A DNA stretch of 64,000 nucleotides from UBA5189 sp035631615 (lineage in GTDB: Bacteria > Chloroflexota > Limnocylindria > Limnocylindrales > CSP1-4), in contig DASQIK010000065.1 of assembly GCA_035631615.1 (NCBI GenBank), forward strand, positions 18,500 through 82,499, in the 5' to 3' direction. Position 1 is the stretch's first letter. The number at the start of each line of letters is the position of its first letter. Of the stretch, positions 40,857-48,586 are shown in pieces. The notes beneath the pieces were generated by a model. That model saw nothing but the letters and a program-made list of their open reading frames with translations. It did not search any database and was not told where the DNA came from. The position numbers and the translations under genes are program-made.

Positions 40857-42423
40857 AGGCCTGACGCCCCGGACCTTCCAGGGCCGCCTGACGCTGGCTT
40901 TCGTGGCCGTCGTGACCGTCACGCTCGGGCTGGTCGGGCTGCTGGTGGTGAACCGGCTCGGGGCGTACTTCGACCAGCAGCAGCGCGACGACCTCGTCGC
41001 GCGGGCCAGCGGCGTCGCCCAGTACGTGATCGTTCGCGCCGAGAACACGACGACGGTCCGCGCGGGCCGCCCGGTGGTGTCCGCGGCCGGCATCGTCGAT
41101 ACCGCCGTCGTCACCGAGCTCGCGAAGGAGACGGAGCAGCGGATCATTGCCGACCAGCTCGGGCAGGCAGACGTCCGGTTCCGATTCGGGCTGATGACCG
41201 ACGAGGGCTTCCAGCCGGCGAAGAACGGCACCTTCGTCGCCTCCGAACGAGCGAAGCCGCAGCTCGGCCAGGAGCTGGAGAAGATCACCAGCCCGCCGGT
41301 CGTGGTCCCCATGGACTCGGCAGCGATCCCCTACGGCGTCGAGGTCACCCTCATGAACCCGTACACGTATCGGGCCGCAGCGATCTCGAACGTGACCGGC
41401 CTGCTCGCCATCACGGGCCTGGTCGCCCTCGCGGTGGCCGTCGTGGTCGCGGCGATGCTCACCCGCCGCATCACGACCCCGCTCCGGCGCCTCACCGAGG
41501 CAAGCCGCGACCTCGCCGAGGGCGACTTCGCGCGCCGCGTCTCGTCCGACGCGATCGAGGACGGCCCGATGGAGCTGTCGGACCTCGGGCTCCAGTTCAA
41601 CGCGATGGCTGAGCGCCTCCAGGAGAGCGTCGAGATCATCCGGCGCGATCGCGATCGAAGCCGGGAGTTCCTCGCCGACGTCTCCCACGAGCTGCGCACG
41701 CCGATCGCCGCCCTTCGCACCTTCAACGAGCTGCTCACCGAGGGCGCCGCGGACGATCCGACAGCGCGCGCCGAGTTCCTCGAGACCAGCCGCGCCCAGC
41801 TCGAGCGGCTGGACTGGCTCGCGCAGAACCTGCTCGAGCTGTCAAAGCTGGACTCGGGCCTCGTCCTCCTCGACCTCCGGCGCGAGGACCTGCGCTCATC
41901 GGTGGAGCAGGCAGTGGACCAGGCCCTGGCGACGGCCCGCCGACGCGGCGTCGAACTGACGATGGACCGGCCGGACGAGGCGATCCAGCTCCGGCACGAC
42001 CCCGTCCGCATCGGACAGGTGGTGACCAACCTCGTCGGGAACGCGATCAAGTTCACGCCGCGCGCCGGGTCGGTCCGGGTCGAGGTCCGGCGCGAGCCCG
42101 ACGGCGGCGCCTCGATCACGGTCGCCGACACGGGCATCGGCATCGATCCGGCCGAGCTGCCCCGGATCTTCGACCGGTTCTTCCGTGGCTCCCGCGCCAG
42201 CGAGGCGCGCGGCAGCGGGAGCGGGCTCGGGCTGTCGATCGTGCGCAGCATCGTCGAGATGCACGGCGGCACCGTGGCCGTCGAGAGTCGCGTCGGGGCC
42301 GGCACGACCTTCCGGGTCGCGTTGCCGGCCCAGCCCGGACCGATCCCGCAAGCGGATCCGCGGCGCGTGGCGGAAACTTCATCGTCACCCGCGCCGAACC
42401 TGAACCCGGAGCCCGCACCCTGA
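40828..42423 (+). CDS. sensor histidine kinase (HAMP-HisKA-HATPase)
   Basis: The product is about 531 residues. A first transmembrane helix (LTLAFVAVVTVTLGLVGLLVV), an extracytoplasmic sensor of about 140 residues, a second helix, HAMP (RRITTPLRRLTEASRDLAEGDF), HisKA with His287 in DVSHELRTPIAAL, and HATPase motifs (NLVGNAIKF, DTGIGIDP, GSGLGLSIVRSIVEMHGG) are visible. The true start is uncertain: GTG 40828 overlaps the regulator by 29 bases, ATG 40783 overlaps by 74, and a CTG at 40861 would fit the usual short N-terminus. It pairs with the regulator upstream. Confidence 0.9.
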   Translation: MSGTRSPSAEGLTPRTFQGRLTLAFVAVVTVTLGLVGLLVVNRLGAYFDQQQRDDLVARASGVAQYVIVRAENTTTVRAGRPVVSAAGIVDTAVVTELAKETEQRIIADQLGQADVRFRFGLMTDEGFQPAKNGTFVASERAKPQLGQELEKITSPPVVVPMDSAAIPYGVEVTLMNPYTYRAAAISNVTGLLAITGLVALAVAVVVAAMLTRRITTPLRRLTEASRDLAEGDFARRVSSDAIEDGPMELSDLGLQFNAMAERLQESVEIIRRDRDRSREFLADVSHELRTPIAALRTFNELLTEGAADDPTARAEFLETSRAQLERLDWLAQNLLELSKLDSGLVLLDLRREDLRSSVEQAVDQALATARRRGVELTMDRPDEAIQLRHDPVRIGQVVTNLVGNAIKFTPRAGSVRVEVRREPDGGASITVADTGIGIDPAELPRIFDRFFRGSRASEARGSGSGLGLSIVRSIVEMHGGTVAVESRVGAGTTFRVALPAQPGPIPQADPRRVAETSSSPAPNLNPEPAP

Positions 42424-42432
42424 GCACGAGCA

Positions 42433-43776
42433 ATGACTGACCAGCCGCCCCCGCTCGACCCGGGTGCTCCGGATGCCACCGGCACCGCGGAACCCGAGGC
42501 CGAAACCGTCGCCTACTCCCCGATTCCGGAGCACCGGCCGGCGTGGGCGTCGCCGCCCCTCGAGCCGTCGCCCGCCCTCGAGCCCGTCATCGCCAGCGGG
42601 CCGGTCGTCACGGCGCGCAGCGGGAATCGCGGCGGCCCTGGCCTGGGCACGATCATCGGCGCGGCGCTGCTCTCCGCCGTGCTCGCGTCGGGCGGCACGG
42701 TGCTTGTCCTGGAGGGCACCGGCGAGGTGGGGCACGCAGGGAGTCCCGCAGCCAGCGGCGGCGTCACCGCCAGCGGCGCGCCGGTCGCCATCGATGACTC
42801 CTCCGCGGTGGTGAGCGCGGCCGCGAACGTCAGCCCCGCCGTCGTCCGAATCACGGCCACCGGGGTCGCCACGGATCCGCTGGGCGGCACGGTCCCGGAG
42901 ACCGGCGTCGGTTCGGGCGTGATCTACGACACGGCCGGCTGGATCCTCACCAACCGGCACGTCGTGCTCACCACCGACAACAAGGTCGCGAGCACGCTCA
43001 CCGTCGAGCTCAAGGACGGCCGCGATCTCACCGGCACGGTCTACGGCATCGACACGCTGACGGACCTGGCGATCGTCAAGGTCGACTCGACGGGCCTGTC
43101 TGCCGCCCCGATCGGCAAGTCGGCCGACATCAAGGTCGGCCAGCTCGCGATCGCGATCGGGTCGCCGCTCGGCACGTACACCAACACGGTGACGACCGGG
43201 ATCATCTCGGCCACCGGGCGGACGGTCGATATCAGCTCGACGGTGCGCCTCACCAACCTGATCCAGACCGACGCCGCGATCAATCCGGGCAACAGCGGCG
43301 GCCCGCTCCTCGACGCGGCCGGGTCGGTCATCGGCATCAACACCGCCGCCGAGCGCGGCTCGACCGGCATCGGGTTCGCGATCCCGATCGACATCGCCCG
43401 ACCGATCATGGCCCAGGCCCTCGCCGGCCAGCCGCTCGCCCGGCCGTACGTGGGCATTCGCTACGAGATGATCGACGCCAAGCTCAAAGCTGCCAAGCAT
43501 CTGACGGTCGACCAGGGCGCCCTCATCGGGCCATCGACCGACGCGAGCGGGGCGCCCCTGCCGGCGATCACGCCCGGCAGCCCGGCGGCCGCCGCCGGCC
43601 TGAAGGACGGCGACATCATCACGGCGATCGAGGGCCAGCCGGTGGACACCGAGCATCCGCTCGACGCGCTGCTGAGCGGCTACGCACCGGGCCAGACGGT
43701 GAAGCTCAACGTCCTCCGCGGGACGGACCAGATCACGATCAGCGTGACGCTCGGGACCCGCCCCAGCACGCTCTAG
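42433..43776 (+). CDS. HtrA-like serine protease with one PDZ domain
   Basis: The 447-residue protein has a Pro-rich cytoplasmic tail of about 70 residues, a membrane anchor (about 74-95), a trypsin-like domain and a C-terminal PDZ (about 345-445). The triad is His176 in ILTNRHVV, Asp211 in TLTDLAIVKVD and Ser288 in NPGNSGGPL. HtrA proteases degrade or refold damaged proteins outside the membrane. It starts 9 bases after the kinase gene and probably shares the transcript. It ends directly against the convergent folate operon with no spacer. Confidence 0.93.
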   Translation: MTDQPPPLDPGAPDATGTAEPEAETVAYSPIPEHRPAWASPPLEPSPALEPVIASGPVVTARSGNRGGPGLGTIIGAALLSAVLASGGTVLVLEGTGEVGHAGSPAASGGVTASGAPVAIDDSSAVVSAAANVSPAVVRITATGVATDPLGGTVPETGVGSGVIYDTAGWILTNRHVVLTTDNKVASTLTVELKDGRDLTGTVYGIDTLTDLAIVKVDSTGLSAAPIGKSADIKVGQLAIAIGSPLGTYTNTVTTGIISATGRTVDISSTVRLTNLIQTDAAINPGNSGGPLLDAAGSVIGINTAAERGSTGIGFAIPIDIARPIMAQALAGQPLARPYVGIRYEMIDAKLKAAKHLTVDQGALIGPSTDASGAPLPAITPGSPAAAAGLKDGDIITAIEGQPVDTEHPLDALLSGYAPGQTVKLNVLRGTDQITISVTLGTRPSTL

Positions 43777-44145
43777 TCAGCGCTCCCGCGTCCGCCGAAT
43801 CTCGACGCCGGCGAAGTCGAGGGGCCCGTCCAGGCGCACCTCCGGCTTCCTGACCCGAACGACGACCTCCTCGACCGTCGCCTGCTCGGCAAGGATCTCG
43901 TGGGCGATCGCTTCCGCCAGGGCCTCGATGAGGCTGAACGTCCGCTGCTCGACGACCCCGCGGACGGCGCGATACACGGCTCGGTAGTCGACGGTCCGCG
44001 CCAGGTCGTCGTCGACGGCGGCCGGACGGACGTCGAGGACGAGCTCAAGGTCGACCTCGAACCGCTGGGGGGTCACCTTCTCCCAGTCGAGCACGCCGTG
44101 CCGCGCCTGGAACGCCATTCCCGAAAGCACGATCCGATCGCTCAT
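43777..44145 (-). CDS. folB: dihydroneopterin aldolase
   Basis: The 122-residue protein has the FolB fold: IVLSGMAFQARHGVLDWEK with the conserved Glu region, QRFEVDLELVLD, the DDLARTVDYRAVYRAV segment and TFSLIEALAEAIA, ending VRVRKPEV. It cleaves dihydroneopterin to the 6-hydroxymethyl pterin. Its ATG overlaps the folP stop in an ATGA. FolK is not in the window. Confidence 0.93.
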   Translation of the reverse strand: MSDRIVLSGMAFQARHGVLDWEKVTPQRFEVDLELVLDVRPAAVDDDLARTVDYRAVYRAVRGVVEQRTFSLIEALAEAIAHEILAEQATVEEVVVRVRKPEVRLDGPLDFAGVEIRRTRER

Positions 44146-44999
44146 GTCGTTGCCTCGCGCCACGAGCCGCGGACGATCGCATCGGCCATCCGGGCGGCCC
44201 GCACGTTCTCGAGCACGTCGTGGACGCGAACGATATCGGCACCGGCCTCGATCCCGAGCGCGGTCGTCGCGAGGGTCGCCTCGAGGCGCCGGTCGGCGGG
44301 CAGGTCGAGCACCTTCCCGAGCGTCGACTTGCGAGATGTCCCGAGCAGGATCGGCCGCCCGAGGACACGCAGCTCGCCCAGCCGCCGGAGCAGCTCCAGG
44401 TTGTGCTCCGCGGATTTGCCGAAGCCGATCCCTGGATCGACGATGAGGTGCGAGGGCGGCACGCCGGCGCGGGTCGCGCGTTCGAGGGCCCGCCGCAGGT
44501 CGTCGACGACCTCCTCGACGAGGTGGTCGTAGCGCGGCTCGGCGCGGTTGTGCATCACGATCAGGGGCACGTCGCACGCCGCGGCGAGTGTCGCCAGGGT
44601 GGTGTCATCAGCGACGCCCCAGATGTCGTTGATGGCGTCGGCGCCGGCATCGAGCGCCGCCTCGGCGACCCCGGCCTTGGTCGTGTCGATCGTCAGGGGC
44701 ATGGTCGGCAGCGCGGCGCGGACAGCCCGGACCACGGGAATCGTGCGGCGCAGCTCCTCGTCCTCGTCGACGGTCGCGTGGCCGGGCCTGGTCGACTCGC
44801 CGCCGAGGTCGAGGAGGTCCGCGCCCTCGGTGGCCATCTCCACGGCCTGGGCGACGGCGGCGGCCACGGCATCGGGCGCGGCGAGGAGGCCGTCGCCCGA
44901 GAACGAGTCAGGGGTCACGTTGAGGATGCCCATCACGAACGTCCGCTCGCCCCAGCGGAAGGTCCGCTGCCCGATCCGCGTCTCGCCGAGCTCGATCAT
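44142..44999 (-). CDS. folP: dihydropteroate synthase
   Basis: The 285-residue TIM barrel shows FVMGILNVTPDSFSGDG, LLDLGGESTRPGH, PLTIDTTKAGVAEAAL, GADAINDIWG, VDPGIGFGKSAEHNL and LLGTSRKSTLG, the full set of DHPS blocks. It joins para-aminobenzoate to the pterin. The ATG at 44999 overlaps the folC stop by 4 bases, which decides between it and longer frames. Confidence 0.95.
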   Translation of the reverse strand: MIELGETRIGQRTFRWGERTFVMGILNVTPDSFSGDGLLAAPDAVAAAVAQAVEMATEGADLLDLGGESTRPGHATVDEDEELRRTIPVVRAVRAALPTMPLTIDTTKAGVAEAALDAGADAINDIWGVADDTTLATLAAACDVPLIVMHNRAEPRYDHLVEEVVDDLRRALERATRAGVPPSHLIVDPGIGFGKSAEHNLELLRRLGELRVLGRPILLGTSRKSTLGKVLDLPADRRLEATLATTALGIEAGADIVRVHDVLENVRAARMADAIVRGSWREATT

Positions 45000-46357
45000 G
45001 CGCCGGGAACCTCCGGGTCGCGGACGGCCTGGTCGTCGCCCCACCGCCGGCGCGCCTCGCCCACGAGGTACAGCGAGCCGGCGACGACGATCGGCCCGCG
45101 AGCGTCACGGATCGCGCGGTCGAGGGCCGCCTCGACGTCCGCGACAACGGCGATCGACCCGCCCGGCCGGATCGTACGCCAGCGCCCCGCGAGCTCGGCC
45201 GCCGGCATCGCTCGATCGCCGGGTACCTGCGTCGCGACAATCGAGGCACCGGCGAGCGCCCCCGACGCGCCGAGCGCGCGGATGATCCCGTCGACGTCCT
45301 TGTCGGCCATCGACCCGTGCACGAGCGTGATCGGCACCGGCGATGGATCCCGGCCGCCGGCGAGGAACGGCCGGAGGTCCTCGAGCGCCGTGGCCAGCGC
45401 GGCCGCCCCGGCCGGGTTGTGCGCACCATCGAGCAGCACGTCGCGATCGTCGACCCGCAGCAGCTCGAGGCGGCCCGGCCACGAGGCCGTCGCATACCCG
45501 CGCCGCCGTGCCTCGGGTGCGACCGTGGCGATGCCGGCCGCGCCCAAGGCATCGATCACGGCGTCGGCAACCGCCGCGTTCTCGGCCTGGTGGCGGCCCC
45601 GAAGGCCGACACGGGTCGGTCCGAGGCGCCCCACCTCGACGTCGATGCCGTCGCGGTCCCAGCCGAGCAGCGCCGGAGTCGCGACTTCGATCAGCGGTGC
45701 CCCGACGCGGCGCGCCCGCCGGCGGATGACCTCCAGCGCCGGTGCCTGCGCGCCGGTCACGGCGTGGTCACCGCGCATGATGATCGCCGCCTTCTCCTTC
45801 GCGATCGCGGGCACCGTGTCGCCCAGCCACGCCATGTGGTCGAGTGCGACATTCGTGATCGCCGCGACGCCGCCGTCCCAGGCGTGGGTCGCGTCGAGGC
45901 GACCACCCAGGCCCACCTCGACCAGGGCAACCGCGACGTCCTCGTCGGCGAACCAGCGGAACAGCATCGCCGTGAGCAGCTCGAACTCCGTCGGCGGGCC
46001 GTGGCGCCGCTCCACGCGGGAGGCGGCATCCAGCGCCTCGCCAACGAGGCGCGTGAACGTCACCGGCTCGATCGGCCGCCCGTCGATCGCCATCCGCTCC
46101 CGGTAGCTCACGAGGTGCGGCTTCGGCGTCGTCCCGGTCCGGATCCCGGCAACGCGCAGGGCACTCCCGGCGAGCGCAAGGACGCTGCCCTTGCCGTTCG
46201 TCCCGCCCACCAGGGCGCCGCGCAGCTGCAGGTGCGGATCGCCGAACTCGCGCAGGAGGGCTCGTGTCCGTCCAAGCCCCAGCCGGATCCCGAATCGGCC
46301 TCGCTCGGTCAGCGCGGCGACCGCCGCGTGGTACTCCCCGGAAGCCGTCGGGCTCAA
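44996..46357 (-). CDS. folC: folylpolyglutamate synthase/dihydrofolate synthase
   Basis: The 453-residue Mur-ligase-like enzyme has the P-loop VGGTNGKGSV at about 50-59, TEFELLTAMLFRWF, VEVGLGGRLDATHA, ITNVALDHMAWLGDT with the metal/ATP residues, and LLDGAHNPAGAAAL. It adds glutamate to dihydropteroate and folates. A TTG at 46357, in a TTGA overlap with the four-Cys gene's stop, is the likely start and matches the coupling seen down the operon. An upstream start would extend into that gene. Confidence 0.93.
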   Translation of the reverse strand: MSPTASGEYHAAVAALTERGRFGIRLGLGRTRALLREFGDPHLQLRGALVGGTNGKGSVLALAGSALRVAGIRTGTTPKPHLVSYRERMAIDGRPIEPVTFTRLVGEALDAASRVERRHGPPTEFELLTAMLFRWFADEDVAVALVEVGLGGRLDATHAWDGGVAAITNVALDHMAWLGDTVPAIAKEKAAIIMRGDHAVTGAQAPALEVIRRRARRVGAPLIEVATPALLGWDRDGIDVEVGRLGPTRVGLRGRHQAENAAVADAVIDALGAAGIATVAPEARRRGYATASWPGRLELLRVDDRDVLLDGAHNPAGAAALATALEDLRPFLAGGRDPSPVPITLVHGSMADKDVDGIIRALGASGALAGASIVATQVPGDRAMPAAELAGRWRTIRPGGSIAVVADVEAALDRAIRDARGPIVVAGSLYLVGEARRRWGDDQAVRDPEVPGA

Positions 46358-46806
46358 CGCCCGCTCAGCTCCTCCTCGTAGAACACGCACTGGTTGAAGC
46401 GCGGCGAGAGGCAGACGTCGTTCACGTAGCTCTGCTCGAGGTGGACGCCGCCGCGGAGCTGGCAGCGGGAGACCACGCTTTCCTGCCGCACGATGCCCTT
46501 GAGCAGGTGCGGGGCGTGGATCGGGAGCGCGCCGCGCGAGCCGGTCACGTAGAAGTGCGGGCAGACGTTCCTGCGCAGGTTCGGCAGGCCGAAGGCGCGA
46601 GTGCGCGCCGGATCGGGCGGGCCGCCGCCGATCGTGAACCCGAACGGCCGCTTCGATGGCTCGGGCTGCGCCTGGACGGTTCGATCCGGCACCGCGGCGC
46701 CGCCCGGGCCGGGCACTGTCGAGACGCGCGCGATCGGCCCGAGGCCGAACGGCGGCCGTCCACTGACGCGAACGCCGCGACCCGACTTTGGATCGCCAGG
46801 CTGCAC
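46354..46806 (-). CDS. uncharacterised four-cysteine protein heading the folate operon
   Basis: The 150-residue protein is disordered and Pro/Gly/Arg-rich for 80 residues, then has a compact C-terminal region with Cys82, Cys115, Cys132 and Cys140 plus His84 and His122 (NVCPHFYV, SRCQL, VHLEQSYVNDVCLSPRFNQC). The spacing suggests a small metal-binding or disulfide knot. The C-L-S-P-x4-C end resembles a Cys motif I have seen attached to other domains in Chloroflexota, but no function is established. It is translationally coupled to folC. A GTG start follows a 40-base leader with a hairpin. Confidence 0.6.
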   Translation of the reverse strand: MQPGDPKSGRGVRVSGRPPFGLGPIARVSTVPGPGGAAVPDRTVQAQPEPSKRPFGFTIGGGPPDPARTRAFGLPNLRRNVCPHFYVTGSRGALPIHAPHLLKGIVRQESVVSRCQLRGGVHLEQSYVNDVCLSPRFNQCVFYEEELSGR

Positions 46807-46822
46807 AAAACCCCCCACTCCC

Positions 46823-46841
46823 GCGGCGAGCCGCTCGCCGC
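46823..46841 (-). other. hairpin in the leader of the folate operon
   Basis: An 8-bp stem (46823-46830 with 46834-46841) with a 3-base loop lies between the TAGTCT hexamer and the GTG at 46806. It is unusual because most genes here have no leader. It could control translation of the first gene. Confidence 0.4.
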
Positions 46842-46849
46842 CTCCCGTC

Positions 46850-46855
46850 AGACTA
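46850..46855 (-). promoter_or_regulatory. -10 hexamer TAGTCT of the folate operon
   Basis: TAGTCT on the minus strand lies 43 bases before the first start codon, leaving a leader that includes the hairpin. Confidence 0.4.
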
Positions 46856-46898
46856 CACCGCAGCGTCCGAGCGCCGCGGCGTGCGACGATAGGGGCGG

Positions 46899-48092
46899 AT
46901 GACGAACCGCCGCGGCAGCTCCCACGTTCGCCCGCGCCCGCCGTCGAGCGGCCGCACGGCCCAGCCGGTGAAGGTGGCGGCACCGGACCGGCGCCGCGTG
47001 CGCCAGCACAAGGGTCTCGATGCCCGCCGACCCCGAGCGCCCCTCGCGACCCGGACGCTGCTCGTCCTGGCGGTGGTGATGCTCGGGGCGGCCGCCTTCC
47101 TCGTGGCGAGCGGCGGCATCGGGCCGGCGCTGTCCACCCTCGGATCCGGCTTCGGCTCGGCGTTCGCGCGGCTGGTGGCCACCCCGCTCCCGACGACCAC
47201 CCAGCTCCCGCCGACCAACTCGCCAACGATCGAATCGCCGAATCAGCCGTACACGAACCAGGCCCACATCGAGCTGACCGTGTCCGTGCCCGTCGAGGCG
47301 CTCGGCGATCCGACGGCCAAGGTTCGGATCTACCTCGCGCTGGCGGGACTCCGGGCCGCACCGATCGTCGACGTCCCCGTCGGCACGACGAGCCGGATGA
47401 CGGTCCCGTTCACCCTCGACCCCGGTCGCAACGACATCTCGGCCACCCTCTTCCGTGGCAACGATGAGTCCGAGCAGTCACCGATCGTGACCTACATCCT
47501 CGACACAGAGCCGCCACGGATCACGATCACCTCGCCCATGAACAACGCCGCCGTTGCCACGCCCGACGTCACGATCAAGGGCAAGACCCAGGCCGGCACC
47601 AGCCTGGTCGCCCTGAATGCCGCGAACGGCACCTCGATCAGCTCGATGGCCGCCAACGACGGGACGTTCGAGTTCGGGCTGCCACTCGCGTCGGGTGCGA
47701 ACGCGATCACGATCACGGGAACCGACCCGGCCGGCAACGTCGGCACGACGACGCTCAACCTGCTCCAGGGCTCCACCCAGATGGTCGCCCGCCTCACCGC
47801 CTCGACCTATCGCATCTCGGTCTCGAAGCACCCGGCGTCGCTCCAGCTCACCGTGCTCGTCAAGGATCCGGCCGGCATGGCCCTCGCCGGCGCGAGCGCG
47901 TTCTTCACCATTCAGATCCCCGGGCTGGCGCCGATCTCGAACCAGATCGTCACGGGCCCGGACGGCCGGGCCGTGTTCACGACGCCCCTCGTCGGCAAGC
48001 TGGCCGTCGGAAGCGGTGTCGGGACCGTGCTGGTGAGCTCGAACCTGTACGGGCAGTCGACCGACCGGGTGACCCTGACCTTCGTCAAGTAG
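46899..48092 (+). CDS. membrane-anchored extracellular protein with Ig-like domains
   Basis: The 397-residue protein has a basic cytoplasmic N-terminus of 50 residues, one transmembrane helix (about 51-72), a Thr/Pro linker and two or three beta-sandwich domains. Bacterial Ig-like features include DTEPPRITITSPMNNAAV, TQAGTSLVALN and GANAITITGTDPAGNVG. The final domain (LQLTVLVKDPAGMALAGA) resembles invasin-type Ig repeats. It probably projects from the cell surface. A GACGAT hexamer lies 8 bases before the ATG. Confidence 0.8.
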   Translation: MTNRRGSSHVRPRPPSSGRTAQPVKVAAPDRRRVRQHKGLDARRPRAPLATRTLLVLAVVMLGAAAFLVASGGIGPALSTLGSGFGSAFARLVATPLPTTTQLPPTNSPTIESPNQPYTNQAHIELTVSVPVEALGDPTAKVRIYLALAGLRAAPIVDVPVGTTSRMTVPFTLDPGRNDISATLFRGNDESEQSPIVTYILDTEPPRITITSPMNNAAVATPDVTIKGKTQAGTSLVALNAANGTSISSMAANDGTFEFGLPLASGANAITITGTDPAGNVGTTTLNLLQGSTQMVARLTASTYRISVSKHPASLQLTVLVKDPAGMALAGASAFFTIQIPGLAPISNQIVTGPDGRAVFTTPLVGKLAVGSGVGTVLVSSNLYGQSTDRVTLTFVK

Positions 48093-48128
48093 CCGCGCGG
48101 ACGGCCGGACGCGCCGCGGGTGCGCAGC

Positions 48129-48134
48129 TACCAT
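48129..48134 (+). promoter_or_regulatory. -10 hexamer TACCAT before the zinc-ribbon gene
   Basis: TACCAT is 6 bases before the GTG at 48141 and decides that start. Confidence 0.5.
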
Positions 48135-48140
48135 CGGGCC

Positions 48141-48548
48141 GTGGCCATGTGGCACTGCCCGCACTGCGGGGCGCTCCAGACGGAGGCGGCGCGCTGCTGG
48201 GTCTGCCGGCGGTCGTCGACCACCTGTTCGACCTGCCGGAACTTCCGGCGCTCCCTCGCGACGGACGTCGGCTTCTGCTCGCTCGACAGGCGACGGCGCC
48301 CGCTGACCGGACTCGAGCTGCGCGGCTGCTGGGCGGGCCGCCCCGCCGCGGTGGCGACGACCCACGGTCCGACCGTTGCGCACCTGGCCGAGGGGCTGCC
48401 GGTGGTCCGCGGATTCGTCCCCGTCGACGAGGTCACGCTGCCCGTTGCCGTCCCGGCTCCCGCCACCCTCGAGGCGCCGGTGCCGCCGGTCGCGTTCGTC
48501 GAGGCGGCCGAGGCGCCCACGAGCCTGTTCGGCGACGCGGAGCGCTGA
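48141..48548 (+). CDS. zinc-ribbon protein with eight cysteines
   Basis: The 135-residue protein has Cys6/Cys9 (CPHC), Cys19/Cys22 (CWVC), Cys29/Cys32 (CSTC), Cys46 and Cys63, arranged as two adjacent four-cysteine sites in its first 65 residues. The second half is an acidic Ala/Pro/Val-rich tail. Start GTG 48141 fits the promoter. It converges on the PASTA kinase gene. It may be an RNA- or protein-binding adaptor; no function is known. Confidence 0.72.
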   Translation: MAMWHCPHCGALQTEAARCWVCRRSSTTCSTCRNFRRSLATDVGFCSLDRRRRPLTGLELRGCWAGRPAAVATTHGPTVAHLAEGLPVVRGFVPVDEVTLPVAVPAPATLEAPVPPVAFVEAAEAPTSLFGDAER

Positions 48549-48586
48549 TCAGGCGGGACAGGTCTCGCGGGCGCCGCGACGACCAG

